From the NCBI RefSeq assembly GCF_004912135.1, contig NZ_STGU01000003.1, positions 248,001 to 312,000 on the forward strand: DNA of 64,000 bases, read 5' to 3'. Origin of the DNA: Rhizobium rosettiformans W3. GTDB taxonomy: Bacteria > Pseudomonadota > Alphaproteobacteria > Rhizobiales > Rhizobiaceae. The notes beneath the pieces are model-generated. The model was not told the origin of the DNA. It searched no databases and saw only the letters and a program-made list of their open reading frames with translations. Made by a program: the position numbers and the translations under genes. Shown piece by piece: positions 46,115 to 55,762 of this stretch; position 1 is the first letter of the stretch, and each line of letters begins with the position of its first letter.

Positions 46115-46401
46115 AGCCGCTTATTGTTTCTCCGCGGGCTGCTCACGACCTCGACGCGCTCTTCGACTACACCGAAGATCGTTGGGGTCTGGAGCAGGCG
46201 GTGGCGTATACGCGGGGGATCAGGCGTTACCTTCAGGAAATCTGCGAAGGACAACGGTCCGGCCGGATAATTCCCGGACTTAGGAAAGCCTATCTCAGCG
46301 TTGCGTATCAATCTCACTACCTTATCTATCGCGAGACCTCGCATTCGATAGTGCTGATCCGTATCCTCCACCAGCGCATGAATATCCGCGGCCATCTCTG
46401 A
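46111..46401 (+). CDS. parE: ParE-type toxin
   Basis: 96 residues of the RelE/ParE fold: KPLIVSPRAAHDLDALFDYTEDRWG, then YLQEICEGQRSGRIIPGLRKAYLSVAYQSHYLIYRE and VLIRILHQRMN. ParE toxins inhibit DNA gyrase; some relatives cleave mRNA on the ribosome. The frame is intact, so the system may be active. It sits 108 bp upstream of argG. Confidence 0.9.
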   Translation: MKPLIVSPRAAHDLDALFDYTEDRWGLEQAVAYTRGIRRYLQEICEGQRSGRIIPGLRKAYLSVAYQSHYLIYRETSHSIVLIRILHQRMNIRGHL

Positions 46402-46509
46402 CACAGACATGTTCCCCGCCCTTGCACACCAGCGGAATCTCGCTAAAAGTGCCGCCATTCTTGATCCAGGCGGGCTTTGAGCCTCGCTCCTTCCAGACGG
46501 AACATCGAT

Positions 46510-47733
46510 ATGGCACTCCCCAAAGACGTGAAGAAAGTCGTCCTCGCCTATTCCGGCGGCCTCGACACCTCGATCATCCTGAAATGGCTGCAGACCGAAC
46601 TCGGTGCTGAAGTCGTGACCTTCACCGCCGACCTCGGCCAGGGCGAAGAGCTCGAGCCGGCCCGCAAGAAGGCCGAGATGCTCGGCATCAAGGAAATCTT
46701 CATCGAGGATGTGCGCGAAGAGTTCGTTCGCGACTTCGTCTTCCCGATGTTCCGCGCGAACGCCGTCTATGAAGGCGTCTACCTGCTCGGCACCTCGATC
46801 GCCCGTCCGCTGATCTCCAAGCACCTGATCGACATCGCCCGCAAGACCGGTGCCGATGCGATTGCCCATGGCGCGACCGGCAAGGGTAATGACCAGGTCC
46901 GCTTCGAGCTTTCCGCCTATGCGCTGAACCCCGACATCAAGATCATCGCGCCCTGGCGTGACTGGGCGTTCAAGAGCCGCACGGATCTCCTGAACTTCGC
47001 CGAACAGCACCAGATCCCGGTTGCCAAGGACAAGAAGGGCGAAGCGCCGTTCTCCGTCGACGCCAACCTTCTGCACTCCTCGTCGGAGGGCAAGGTTCTC
47101 GAAGATCCCGCCCAGGAAGCACCGGAATACGTGCATATGCGCACGATCTCGCCGGAAGCCGCTCCGGACAAGGCGACCATCATCAAGGTCGGTTTCGAGA
47201 AGGGCGATGCCTGCTCGATCAACGGCGTTCGCATGAGCCCGGCGACGCTGCTTGCAGAGCTCAACAATTACGGCCGCGACAATGGCATCGGCCGTCTCGA
47301 TCTCGTCGAAAACCGCTTCGTCGGCATGAAGTCCCGCGGCGTTTACGAGACCCCCGGCGGCACCATCCTGCTCGCTGCCCATCGTGCGATCGAGAGCATC
47401 ACGCTCGACCGTGGCGCAGCCCACCTCAAGGATGAGCTTATGCCGCGTTATGCGGAACTCATCTATTACGGCTTCTGGTTCTCGCCGGAACGCGAAATGC
47501 TGCAGGCCCTCATCGACAAGAGCCAGGAGCATGTCGAGGGCGAAGTGACGCTGAAGCTCTACAAGGGCAATGTCATGGTCATTGGCCGCGAGTCGGCAAA
47601 GTCGCTCTATTCCGACCAGCTGGTCACCTTCGAGGACGACCAGGGCGCCTATGACCAGAAGGATGCTGCCGGCTTCATCAAGCTCAACGCGCTGCGCCTG
47701 CGCACGCTCGCCAAGCGCAATCTCGGTAAGTAA
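46510..47733 (+). CDS. argG: Argininosuccinate synthase
   Basis: 407 residues, joining citrulline and aspartate with ATP in arginine synthesis. PP-loop [12 protein letters not shown] at the N-terminus, [13 protein letters not shown] in the middle, [13 protein letters not shown] later. Start [14 protein letters not shown] at 46510. It is close downstream of parDE but probably has its own promoter in the 108-bp gap. Confidence 0.97.
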   Translation: MALPKDVKKVVLAYSGGLDTSIILKWLQTELGAEVVTFTADLGQGEELEPARKKAEMLGIKEIFIEDVREEFVRDFVFPMFRANAVYEGVYLLGTSIARPLISKHLIDIARKTGADAIAHGATGKGNDQVRFELSAYALNPDIKIIAPWRDWAFKSRTDLLNFAEQHQIPVAKDKKGEAPFSVDANLLHSSSEGKVLEDPAQEAPEYVHMRTISPEAAPDKATIIKVGFEKGDACSINGVRMSPATLLAELNNYGRDNGIGRLDLVENRFVGMKSRGVYETPGGTILLAAHRAIESITLDRGAAHLKDELMPRYAELIYYGFWFSPEREMLQALIDKSQEHVEGEVTLKLYKGNVMVIGRESAKSLYSDQLVTFEDDQGAYDQKDAAGFIKLNALRLRTLAKRNLGK

Positions 47734-47759
47734 GCCCTCCTCGGCTCAGACAACAGAGC

Positions 47760-47790
47760 GCCCGTCTCCCCTCCGGGAGGCGGGCTTTTT
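47760..47790 (+). terminator. Rho-independent terminator of argG
   Basis: GCCCG-T-CTCCC-CTCC-GGGAG-G-CGGGC followed by TTTTT. The inner T/G pair is a wobble. Confidence 0.9.
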
Positions 47791-48980
47791 CATGCCCGTC
47801 GTTCGAGGTGGCGCAACCAGAAGAAGCCCGCTACGGCGCTCAGTTCCATGAAGGGGATGATGATGCCGAAGGCGGTCAGCGGATCGCCGATCGAGGCTGC
47901 CGCAACGCCGCCGGCAAAACCCGCGGTCATCTGCAGGAAGCCGGTTAGGGCAGACGCCGAACCCGCAATGTGCGGGAAAGGCGCCATGCTCGTCGTCACG
48001 ACATGGGGGCTGAGAAAGGCGAGGCCGAAGGTGCAGATTGCCACAGGCCCCATGATCGACAGGAAGAAGGGCGGCACGAAGGCAACCGATAGCGCCATGA
48101 TGACGGCGCCGGTGCCGCAGAGCGTGATGCCGATCCTTGACGCCGTCAGACCCGAGATCCGGCGGGAGACGAGCTTCAGGGTGAGTGATCCCGTCAGATA
48201 GGCGCCGGATTGCATCAGCATGCCCAGCCCGAATTGGGTCGGCGTCAGTCCCACTTCGTTGATCAGCACGAAAGGCAGCATGGTCGATTGAGCGTAGAGT
48301 GCGCCGATCGTGCCGCTCAGGACGAGGGAGGCTGCGAGGAAACGTGTGTTCGTTCCGACTTCCAGATAGTTGCGCAGCAGTTTTCCGGGTCGGAGACGGC
48401 CGAGATCCGGGACGATCGTTTCCTTGAGCAGGGTCAGCGTAAAAGCCATGGCCAGCAGGCCGAACGCGACCATCAGGAGAAACACCGCATTCCAGCCGAA
48501 GGCTGCCAGCGTCAGCCCACCGAGAGTGGGACCCATGGCCGGCCCGACAGCGAGAAAGATGCCGATGGTGTTGAGGATGCGGCTTGCCTCCGCACCTGTG
48601 TACAGGTCTCGAACGATGGCGCGGCCGACGACCACGCCGACGGAAGCGCCGATGCCCTGCACGAGACGGGCGGCGAGAATGAATTCCACGCTCGGCGCTA
48701 TCGTTGCGAGACAAGAGCCGGCCAGATAGATCGCGAGGAAGATCAACGTCGCTTTCTTGCGACCCAGCGCATCGGCGAGTGGACCTGCGACCAGCTGGGC
48801 AAGCGCGAAGCCGGCGAAGAAGAGAGACAGGCTGAGCTTGATCGCCGCGTCGGTGGTTCCGAAAGCCCGGACAAGTTCGGGCATGGCCGGCGTGTAGATC
48901 GCCATGGAGATCGGACCGAGCGTGGTCAGGAAGGCACCGAGGAAGGTGGTGCGCCGCTCGCTCATGCGCATTGCTGTCAT
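47790..48980 (-). CDS. Bcr/CflA-type multidrug efflux MFS transporter
   Basis: 396 residues, twelve helices. Family markers: GPLADALGRKKATLIFL after helix 2 and RLVQGIGASVGVVVGRAIVRDLYTG in helix 4/5, typical of DHA1 drug/H+ antiporters of the Bcr group. Possible start sites MTAMRM are clustered. It is convergent with argG; its stop abuts the argG terminator. Confidence 0.9.
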   Translation of the reverse strand: MTAMRMSERRTTFLGAFLTTLGPISMAIYTPAMPELVRAFGTTDAAIKLSLSLFFAGFALAQLVAGPLADALGRKKATLIFLAIYLAGSCLATIAPSVEFILAARLVQGIGASVGVVVGRAIVRDLYTGAEASRILNTIGIFLAVGPAMGPTLGGLTLAAFGWNAVFLLMVAFGLLAMAFTLTLLKETIVPDLGRLRPGKLLRNYLEVGTNTRFLAASLVLSGTIGALYAQSTMLPFVLINEVGLTPTQFGLGMLMQSGAYLTGSLTLKLVSRRISGLTASRIGITLCGTGAVIMALSVAFVPPFFLSIMGPVAICTFGLAFLSPHVVTTSMAPFPHIAGSASALTGFLQMTAGFAGGVAAASIGDPLTAFGIIIPFMELSAVAGFFWLRHLERRA

Positions 48981-49006
48981 CAGATCTCGTCCGGCATCAA
49001 GAAGAA

Positions 49007-49025
49007 AGGCGCCGTCGCGGCGCCT
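49007..49025 (-). terminator. Terminator of the orphan gene at 49.1-49.5 kb
   Basis: AGGCGCCG-TCG-CGGCGCCT, followed on the reverse strand by TTTCTTCTT. It lies between the orphan gene and the MFS gene downstream. Confidence 0.75.
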
Positions 49026-49088
49026 CGTGCTGATGACTTAGTGGGATTGGCGCTCTCGATCGAGTGCCAATTTTCGCCCTACGCGCGA

Positions 49089-49517
49089 TCAGGCCGATTT
49101 CGAGAAGAAGTCCAGCACCTTGGCGTAGGAGCCGGCCATGTCCATGTCGCCGATCATCTCCGCGAGCGACTGCTGCGTGCGGTAGTATTCCGCGTAATCG
49201 AAATGGGAATCCTCGGTCAGCGTCGACAGATCCATGATGTTGCCGTTGCGGTCGACGATCTGGAGCGGCAGTTCCGTCGACAGTTCACGGTAGGTGTCGG
49301 CGTCGATCTCGTCACGCTGGAAGCTTTCCGAGGCAATCTCGCGCAGGCGCCGTGGCGTCATGCTGGCAAAGACCGACAGTGCTTCTTCGAAAACCTCCGT
49401 TTCCTTGGAGGCCGCAATCTTAGGCGAAAGTTCTGACAGCCGGACATCCGACTGCGGGGTGCTTTCTTTGACGCGAAGGGATGAAACGCCTACCGGTTGG
49501 ATTGGAAAGATTTCCAT
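49089..49517 (-). CDS. Conserved hypothetical protein
   Basis: 142 residues, acidic and mostly helical, no membrane segment or signal peptide. There is a Ser/Lys-rich N-terminal linker, then VFEEALSVFASMTPRRLREIASESFQRDE and a C-terminal DYAEYYRTQQSLAEMIGDMDMAGSYAKVLDFF. I recognise no family. It has its own terminator and an 80-bp gap from the MFS gene, so it is probably expressed alone. Confidence 0.7.
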   Translation of the reverse strand: MEIFPIQPVGVSSLRVKESTPQSDVRLSELSPKIAASKETEVFEEALSVFASMTPRRLREIASESFQRDEIDADTYRELSTELPLQIVDRNGNIMDLSTLTEDSHFDYAEYYRTQQSLAEMIGDMDMAGSYAKVLDFFSKSA

Positions 49518-49713
49518 GGCCGTGACCGTCCTTTCATAGGATGAATCGATCTATGGGCCTATTCGAATGTTCGTCAATGAGGGTGCGGACTCGCTGTGGA
49601 AAAATCTCGCCTTGTTCACTGATTTTTGCGTGCTTGCCCTCGCTTTGCCGGGATAACATGGTGGAAAATCAGTGCTTCGCCGGCAGTTGCGCGGAGCTTC
49701 AGGAGGTTAACGC

Positions 49714-51777
49714 ATGGCTGAGTCGTCCGTCTTCAATCCCGCTGTCATCAACTGGCAGGGGCCGCATGGCCTGCCGCAATTCGAACAGGTCGGCGATGAC
49801 GACTATGCGCCCGCCTTCGAGGCGGCTCTGAGGGAGCACGAGGCGGAGATCGACGCGATCGCCGACAATCCGGAGCCGCCGACCTTCGCCAACACGATCG
49901 TGGCGCTCGAGATCGCCGGCGATGCCCTGTCGCGCGTCTCGGCGCTGTTCTGGAACCGGGCGGGCGCCCACACCAATCCGGGCATCCAGGCTCTGGAACG
50001 CGAGATTGCGCCGAAGATGTCGCGTCATTACTCGAAGATCGGCATGAATGCGGCGCTGTTTGCCCGGATCGACGATCTCTGGACCCGCCGCGATGCGCTC
50101 AATCTGACGCTCGAAGAGACCCGAGTGCTGGAGCGCCACTGGAAGGGCTTCGTGAAGTCGGGTGCCAAGCTTCCGAAGGCGGAGCAGGAGCGGCTGGCGG
50201 CGATCAACGAGCGGCTGGCAAGCCTCGGCGCCAATTTCGGCCAGAACGTGCTTGCGGATGAATCCACCTGGATCCTGCCGCTTGTCGGCGAAGAGGATCT
50301 CGCCGGCATTCCCGCCTTCCTGCGTGATGCCATGGCCTCTGCCGCGACCGCACACGGCGGCGGACACAGCCATGTGGTGACGCTGTCGCGCTCGATCATC
50401 GAGCCGTTCCTCACGTTCTCCGAACGCCGCGATCTTCGCGAGACTGCCTTCAAGGCCTGGACCTCGCGCGGTATCAATGGTGGCGAGACCGACAATCGCG
50501 GCATCGTCAAGGAGACGCTGGCGCTTCGGGCCGAGAAAGCGGGGCTGCTCGGCTACAAGGACTATGCCTCCTACAAGCTCGACAACACTATGGCGAAGAC
50601 GCCGGAGGCGGTGAACGGGCTTCTGATGCAGGTCTGGGAAAAGGCCGTGTCGCAGGCGCGCGCCGAAGAGGCGGAACTTGCCGCCCTGATCGCAGACGAG
50701 GGCAAGAACCACGAGGTGGCACCCTGGGACTGGCGCCATTATGCGGAAAAGCTCAGGGCAAAGAAGTTCGATTTCTCCGAGGCCGAGCTGAAACCTTATC
50801 TGCAGCTCGAGAAGATCATCGAGGCCTGCTTCGACGTTGCCGGCCGCATCTTCGGCATCCGCGCCGTGCCACTCGCCAATGTCGTCGGTTATCATCCTGA
50901 CGTGCGCGTCTTTGAAATCCGCGACCGCAATGACGACCTGGTCGCACTCTTCCTCGGCGACTATTTCGCCCGCCCCTCCAAGCGTTCCGGCGCCTGGATG
51001 AGCAGCTTCCAGGCGCAACACCGGCTGACGCTGAAGAACGGTCGCCAGGGTGAGCTGCCGATCATCTACAATGTCTGCAACTTCGCCAAACCCGAGCCCG
51101 GCAAGCCAGCGCTGCTGTCGCTCGACGATGCCCGCACGCTCTTCCATGAATTCGGCCATGCTGCGCATGGCATGTTGTCCAACGTCACCTATCCCTCGGT
51201 GTCCGGTACCGGCGTCTCGCGCGATTTCGTCGAACTGCCCTCACAGCTTTACGAGCACTGGCTGACGGTGCCCGAGATCCTCAAGACCTATGCGGTGCAT
51301 TACGAGACAGGCGAGCCGATGCCGCAGGCGCTGCTCGACAAGGTGCTCGCGGCCCGGACTTTCAATGCCGGTTTCAACACGGTGGAGTTCACCTCGTCGG
51401 CACTGGTCGACATGGCGTTTCACACCCGCGGGCCCGTGGAGGATCCGATGGCTGTGCAGGCCGAAGTGCTTGAGAAGATCGGCATGCCGTCGTCGATCGT
51501 CATGCGCCACGCCACGCCACACTTCCAGCACGTGTTCTCCGGGGATGGTTATTCGGCGGGCTACTATTCCTACATGTGGTCGGAAGTGCTCGACGCGGAT
51601 GCCTTCGCCGCCTTTGAGGAAACCGGCAATCCCTTCGATCCGGAGATGGCATCGAAGCTGAAGACGCACATCTATGCATCCGGTGGGTCGGTCGATCCGG
51701 AGGATGCCTACAAGGCCTTCCGGGGCAAGATGCCGAGCCCGGAGGCGATGCTGAAGAAGAAAGGCCTTGCGGCCTAA
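49714..51777 (+). CDS. M3-family oligopeptidase (OpdA/Dcp type)
   Basis: 687 residues, a cytosolic zinc metallopeptidase degrading short peptides. The zinc motif is LFHEFGHAAHGML (about 478-490), with the C-terminal family motif GYSAGYYSYMWSEVLDADAF containing Tyr and His-side residues of the active site. AGGAGG lies 7 nt before the ATG, a near-ideal SD. Oligopeptidase A and peptidyl-dipeptidase Dcp cannot be separated here. Confidence 0.92.
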   Translation: MAESSVFNPAVINWQGPHGLPQFEQVGDDDYAPAFEAALREHEAEIDAIADNPEPPTFANTIVALEIAGDALSRVSALFWNRAGAHTNPGIQALEREIAPKMSRHYSKIGMNAALFARIDDLWTRRDALNLTLEETRVLERHWKGFVKSGAKLPKAEQERLAAINERLASLGANFGQNVLADESTWILPLVGEEDLAGIPAFLRDAMASAATAHGGGHSHVVTLSRSIIEPFLTFSERRDLRETAFKAWTSRGINGGETDNRGIVKETLALRAEKAGLLGYKDYASYKLDNTMAKTPEAVNGLLMQVWEKAVSQARAEEAELAALIADEGKNHEVAPWDWRHYAEKLRAKKFDFSEAELKPYLQLEKIIEACFDVAGRIFGIRAVPLANVVGYHPDVRVFEIRDRNDDLVALFLGDYFARPSKRSGAWMSSFQAQHRLTLKNGRQGELPIIYNVCNFAKPEPGKPALLSLDDARTLFHEFGHAAHGMLSNVTYPSVSGTGVSRDFVELPSQLYEHWLTVPEILKTYAVHYETGEPMPQALLDKVLAARTFNAGFNTVEFTSSALVDMAFHTRGPVEDPMAVQAEVLEKIGMPSSIVMRHATPHFQHVFSGDGYSAGYYSYMWSEVLDADAFAAFEETGNPFDPEMASKLKTHIYASGGSVDPEDAYKAFRGKMPSPEAMLKKKGLAA

Positions 51778-51934
51778 GCGTCCTGACGCCGCTCAAAAGG
51801 GCCGCCGGCGGTAACCATCGCCGGCGCTTCGGGCGTTTCCCCCTTTCGCAAATGCAAAAAACAGGGTATGAGCGCGCCAAAGTAAATCGGCGCCTCTCTT
51901 CCGTATTGCGCCCCAGCCATCAGAGATCTTGGAT

Positions 51935-53764
51935 ATGAACCTCCGCAATATCGCGATCATTGCGCACGTTGACCATGGGAAAACGACCCTCGTCGACGAG
52001 CTCCTCAAGCAGTCCGGGTCGTTCCGCGAGAACCAGCGCGTGATGGAACGCGTTATGGACTCGAACGACATCGAAAAGGAGCGCGGGATCACCATTCTCG
52101 CCAAGGCGACGTCGATCGAGTGGAAGGACACCCGCATCAACATCGTCGACACCCCCGGCCACGCCGACTTCGGCGGTGAAGTCGAGCGCATTCTCTCGAT
52201 GGTGGATGGCGCAATCGTTCTCGTCGATGCTGCCGAAGGCCCGATGCCGCAGACCAAGTTCGTGGTCGGCAAGGCGCTCAAGGTCGGTCTTCGCCCGATC
52301 GTTGCGATCAACAAGGTCGACCGTCCGGACGCCCGTATTGATGAAGTCGTCAACGAAGTCTTCGATCTCTTCGCCGCGCTCGACGCGACCGACGAGCAGC
52401 TCGACTTCCCGATCCTTTACGGTTCGGGCCGCTCCGGCTGGATGAACACCGATCCGAACGGCTCGCAGGAAGAAGGCCTGAAGCCGTTGCTCGATCTCGT
52501 CATCAAGCACGTGCCCGAGCCGACCGTCGAAGAAGGCCCGTTCAAGATGATCGGTACGATCCTGGAAGCCAACAACTTCCTCGGCCGCATCATCACCGGC
52601 CGTATTGCTGCCGGCTCGATCAAGCCAAACCAAGCGGTCAAGGTTCTCGGCCAGGACGGCAAGCTCATCGAGCAGGGCCGTATCTCCAAGATCCTCGCCT
52701 TCCGCGGCATCGAGCGTACCGCCATCGAAGAAGCCCATGCCGGCGACATCGTCGCCATTGCTGGTCTCTCGAAGGGCACCGTTGCCGACACTTTCTGCGA
52801 TCCGGCCGTGACTGAAGCGATGAAGGCGCAGCCGATCGACCCGCCGACCGTCACGATGTCCTTCATCGTGAACGACAGCCCGCTGGCTGGCACCGAAGGC
52901 GACAAGGTCACGAGCCGCGTCATCCGCGATCGTCTGTTCAAGGAAGCCGAAGGCAATGTCGCGCTAAAGATCGAAGAGTCGGCCGACAAGGACTCGTTCT
53001 TCGTGTCAGGCCGCGGTGAACTTCAGCTTGCCGTTCTCATCGAAAACATGCGCCGCGAAGGCTTCGAGCTTGCCGTGTCACGTCCGCGCGTCGTCATGCA
53101 CAAGGATGAAGCGACCGGCCAGATGATGGAGCCGATCGAGGAAGTCGTGATCGACGTCGACGAAGAGCATTCCGGCGTCGTCGTCCAGAAGATGTCCGAG
53201 CGCAAGGCCGAAATGGTCGAGCTTCGTCCGTCGGGCGGCAACCGCGTTCGCCTCGTCTTCTTCGCGCCGACCCGGGGCCTGATCGGCTATCAGTCGGAAC
53301 TCCTGACCGACACGCGCGGCACGGCCGTGATGAACCGTCTGTTCCACGACTACCAGCCCTACAAGGGTGAGATCGGTGGCCGCGTGAACGGTGTTCTGCT
53401 CGCCAACGAAGCCGGCGAAGCCGTGGCCTATGCCCTGTTCAACCTGGAAGATCGCGGCCCGATGATCATCGATGCCGGCGAGAAGGTCTATATGGGCATG
53501 ATCATCGGCATCCATAGCCGCGACAACGATCTGGAAGTGAACGTGCTCAAGGGCAAGAAGCTTACCAACATTCGTGCTGCCGGCAAGGATGAAGCGGTCA
53601 AGCTCACCCCACCGATCAAGTTCACGCTCGAGCGCGCGCTGTCCTGGATCCAGGACGACGAGCTCGTCGAAGTGACGCCGAAGTCCATCCGCCTGCGCAA
53701 GATGTTCCTCGATGCGAATGACCGCAAGCGCATGGAAAAGGCCAAGGCTTCCGCTACCGGCTGA
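51935..53764 (+). CDS. typA: Translational GTPase TypA/BipA
   Basis: 609 residues. G1 AHVDHGKTTL, switch motif RGITI, DTPGHADF, NKVDRPDAR, then domain II, EF-G-like domains III and V and the BipA-specific C-terminal domain (GMIIGIHSRDNDLEVNVLKGKKLTNIRAAGKDE). It acts in ribosome assembly and stress or cold responses. I chose ATG 51935; a TTG two codons earlier is in frame. Confidence 0.96.
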   Translation: MNLRNIAIIAHVDHGKTTLVDELLKQSGSFRENQRVMERVMDSNDIEKERGITILAKATSIEWKDTRINIVDTPGHADFGGEVERILSMVDGAIVLVDAAEGPMPQTKFVVGKALKVGLRPIVAINKVDRPDARIDEVVNEVFDLFAALDATDEQLDFPILYGSGRSGWMNTDPNGSQEEGLKPLLDLVIKHVPEPTVEEGPFKMIGTILEANNFLGRIITGRIAAGSIKPNQAVKVLGQDGKLIEQGRISKILAFRGIERTAIEEAHAGDIVAIAGLSKGTVADTFCDPAVTEAMKAQPIDPPTVTMSFIVNDSPLAGTEGDKVTSRVIRDRLFKEAEGNVALKIEESADKDSFFVSGRGELQLAVLIENMRREGFELAVSRPRVVMHKDEATGQMMEPIEEVVIDVDEEHSGVVVQKMSERKAEMVELRPSGGNRVRLVFFAPTRGLIGYQSELLTDTRGTAVMNRLFHDYQPYKGEIGGRVNGVLLANEAGEAVAYALFNLEDRGPMIIDAGEKVYMGMIIGIHSRDNDLEVNVLKGKKLTNIRAAGKDEAVKLTPPIKFTLERALSWIQDDELVEVTPKSIRLRKMFLDANDRKRMEKAKASATG

Positions 53765-53790
53765 AGCCTCTGAAAACATGTCTCATTTCG

Positions 53791-53819
53791 AAACCCCGGT
53801 CCAAAAGGCCGGGGTTTTG
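53791..53819 (+). terminator. Rho-independent terminator of typA
   Basis: AAACCCCGG (53791-53799) pairs with CCGGGGTTT (53809-53817), 9-nt loop, T run after. Confidence 0.92.
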
Positions 53820-53943
53820 TTTGTTGAACTTGTTCCTCGCGCCTTGCGGGCAGTCTTAAAAAAGCGTTAACTTTTCACCGTGGACCGATGAAGGTCCGGG
53901 CTCCGCGTCCTCCAAGTTCGGCGCGCCAGGGTGAGTTTACGTT

Positions 53944-54450
53944 ATGAAGACGTTGTCGATCGATATGCGCTTGGCAGGTCCCGCAGATGCCGCAGCGGTC
54001 GCGGATGCTCATCGCAATGCCTGGATGCACGCCTATTCCGGCATCATTCCCTATCGTGCCCTGACAAAGATGGTCGAGCGCCGCGGCGAAAGCTGGTGGC
54101 GCAAGGCAACGCGCGGTCCGGCAACCATCCTGGTGGCCGAAGTGGCCGGCGTCGTGGCGGGTTATGCCTCGCTTGGCTATAACCGGGCGCGCGCGCTGCC
54201 GCATGAGGGCGAGATCTACGAGCTTTATCTCCGCCCGGAATATCAAGGCATTGGCCTCGGCTACCAACTCTTCCACGAGGCCCGGCGCATGCTGAAGTCG
54301 CTCGGCTGCAACGGCATGGTCGTCTGGTGCCTCGAGGACAGCGAGATTGCCGCGAACTTCTTCCGGTCGAATGGTGGGCTCGACGTTGTCGAAGGCATGG
54401 AAGATTTCGACGACGTGCACCTGAAGAAGCTCGGCTTCATCTGGAACTGA
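53944..54450 (+). CDS. GNAT-family N-acetyltransferase
   Basis: 168 residues. The acetyl-CoA-binding core is ELYLRPEYQGIGLGYQLFHEARRML (motif A, Q/R-x-x-G-x-G/A), with DIRLAGPADAAAVADAHRNAWMHAYSGIIP at the N-terminus typical of RimI-like or toxin-resistance GNATs. Substrate is unknown. Confidence 0.88.
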   Translation: MKTLSIDMRLAGPADAAAVADAHRNAWMHAYSGIIPYRALTKMVERRGESWWRKATRGPATILVAEVAGVVAGYASLGYNRARALPHEGEIYELYLRPEYQGIGLGYQLFHEARRMLKSLGCNGMVVWCLEDSEIAANFFRSNGGLDVVEGMEDFDDVHLKKLGFIWN

Positions 54451-54465
54451 TCGGGCGGCTCTCGC

Positions 54466-55098
54466 CTATTCCACCACATAGCCCTCGGGCCAGCTGAAGG
54501 TCCGCTCACTGGTGAGATCGCCACGTTTGCCGATCCATTGCGGCTCCGTCATGCCGCAGGCGAAGTCGGCCGCGTCACTATCGGCCGCCTGTCTTGCGAG
54601 TTCGTTGGCATTGCGGTTGGCCTTGGCGTCCACCATGGCGACGAAACAGGAGCCGGGAAAGCCAGCGTCGCCGACACGGGAAATGACGAGGACCTGACCG
54701 GTACTCTCCGGGCTTGGCGATCCGCTGGGCCCCGGGTTTTCGATGAACCATCGCAGGATCGCCGCCACGGGCTCGCCGCTTTCATTGAGGCGCCATTCGA
54801 TCTTGGTGTTGACGCGGTTGAAGGCGGCGAAGCTTTCGTAGGCGCCGTCGATCAGGACCTGGTCGATTGTGCCGAAGATCACGCTCTGGCGAAGATCGCC
54901 TTCCTTGAAGTAGACGGGGTAATCTTTGTATCCTTCGCATTTCAGGGAGACGCCCATCATGTCCTCAGCGAGTGTCTCGCAGGCATCGAGGTCGAGGTCG
55001 GTATAGACGCTTTCGGCTGCGTGAGCGGGGCCGGCAAGGGGCGACAGGCAGAGCAGCACCTGCATGGCCGCGGAGATGGTTCTCGATGTCTTGATCAT
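54466..55098 (-). CDS. Secreted protein of unknown function
   Basis: 210 residues. Signal peptide ending in LAGPAHAA (about residue 27), then a domain with four Cys (DACETLA, SLKCEGYK, GSCFVAM, DFACGMT) that may form two disulfides in the periplasm. It resembles conserved rhizobial hypotheticals; I know of no function. The start MIKTSRTISAAMQV at 55098 is chosen because it begins the signal peptide. Confidence 0.75.
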   Translation of the reverse strand: MIKTSRTISAAMQVLLCLSPLAGPAHAAESVYTDLDLDACETLAEDMMGVSLKCEGYKDYPVYFKEGDLRQSVIFGTIDQVLIDGAYESFAAFNRVNTKIEWRLNESGEPVAAILRWFIENPGPSGSPSPESTGQVLVISRVGDAGFPGSCFVAMVDAKANRNANELARQAADSDAADFACGMTEPQWIGKRGDLTSERTFSWPEGYVVE

Positions 55099-55224
55099 GC
55101 GGATGCGCCCCCTCCGTAAGCTGCCCGGCGCTGAGCCCCTCATGTCCGCCGAAAGCCGTGTTGCATTGCGCCATAATACGCATTAGGTAGCGCAGGAATT
55201 CAACACTCTACGGGGTCCAATAAT

Positions 55225-55761
55225 ATGCGTATTGATGCAATTGCCATCGGCAAGAACCCGCCGGAAGACATCAACGTCATCGTCGAAGTTCCTGTCGGCG
55301 GCCAGCCGATCAAGTATGAGATGGACAAGGACGCCGGTACGCTGATCGTCGACCGCTTCCTCTATACCCCGATGACCTATCCGGGCAATTACGGCTTCGT
55401 GCCGCACACGCTCTGCAAGGACGGCGACCCGCTCGACGTTCTCATCTGCAACACCCGTCCGCTGGTCCCGGGCTGCGTCATCAATGTGCGCCCGATCGGC
55501 GTCATGATGATGGAAGATGACGGCGGTATGGACGAGAAGATCCTCGCCGTTCCGGTGCCGAAGCTGACGCGCCGTTACGACAAGATCGCCAACTACACGG
55601 ATCTTCCGGAAATCACCCTGAAGCAGATCCAGCACTTCTTCGAGCACTACAAGGATCTGGAGCCCGGCAAGTGGGTGAAGATCGGCGACTGGCAGAATGT
55701 CGACGTCGCCAAGCAGATCATTCTCGACTCGATCGAGCGCGCCAAGGCTGAAGGCAAGTAA
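55225..55761 (+). CDS. ppa: Inorganic pyrophosphatase
   Basis: 178 residues, family I soluble PPase. [33 protein letters not shown], and the metal motif [11 protein letters not shown] (DxDxxD type). Hydrolyses PPi to drive biosynthesis; essential in most bacteria. The terminator lies inside the next gene's reverse-strand coding sequence. Confidence 0.97.
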   Translation: MRIDAIAIGKNPPEDINVIVEVPVGGQPIKYEMDKDAGTLIVDRFLYTPMTYPGNYGFVPHTLCKDGDPLDVLICNTRPLVPGCVINVRPIGVMMMEDDGGMDEKILAVPVPKLTRRYDKIANYTDLPEITLKQIQHFFEHYKDLEPGKWVKIGDWQNVDVAKQIILDSIERAKAEGK

Positions 55762-55762
55762 T

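Noticed and set aside
45866..46401. ParDE considered part of a larger mobile or defence island
   Set aside because: The flanks are ordinary (SDR and argG); no integrase, tRNA, phage or restriction gene is near.
51804..51825. GCCGGCG/CGCCGGC stem after the M3 peptidase as terminator
   Set aside because: 7-bp stem with an 8-nt loop and no T run directly after; left out as too weak.
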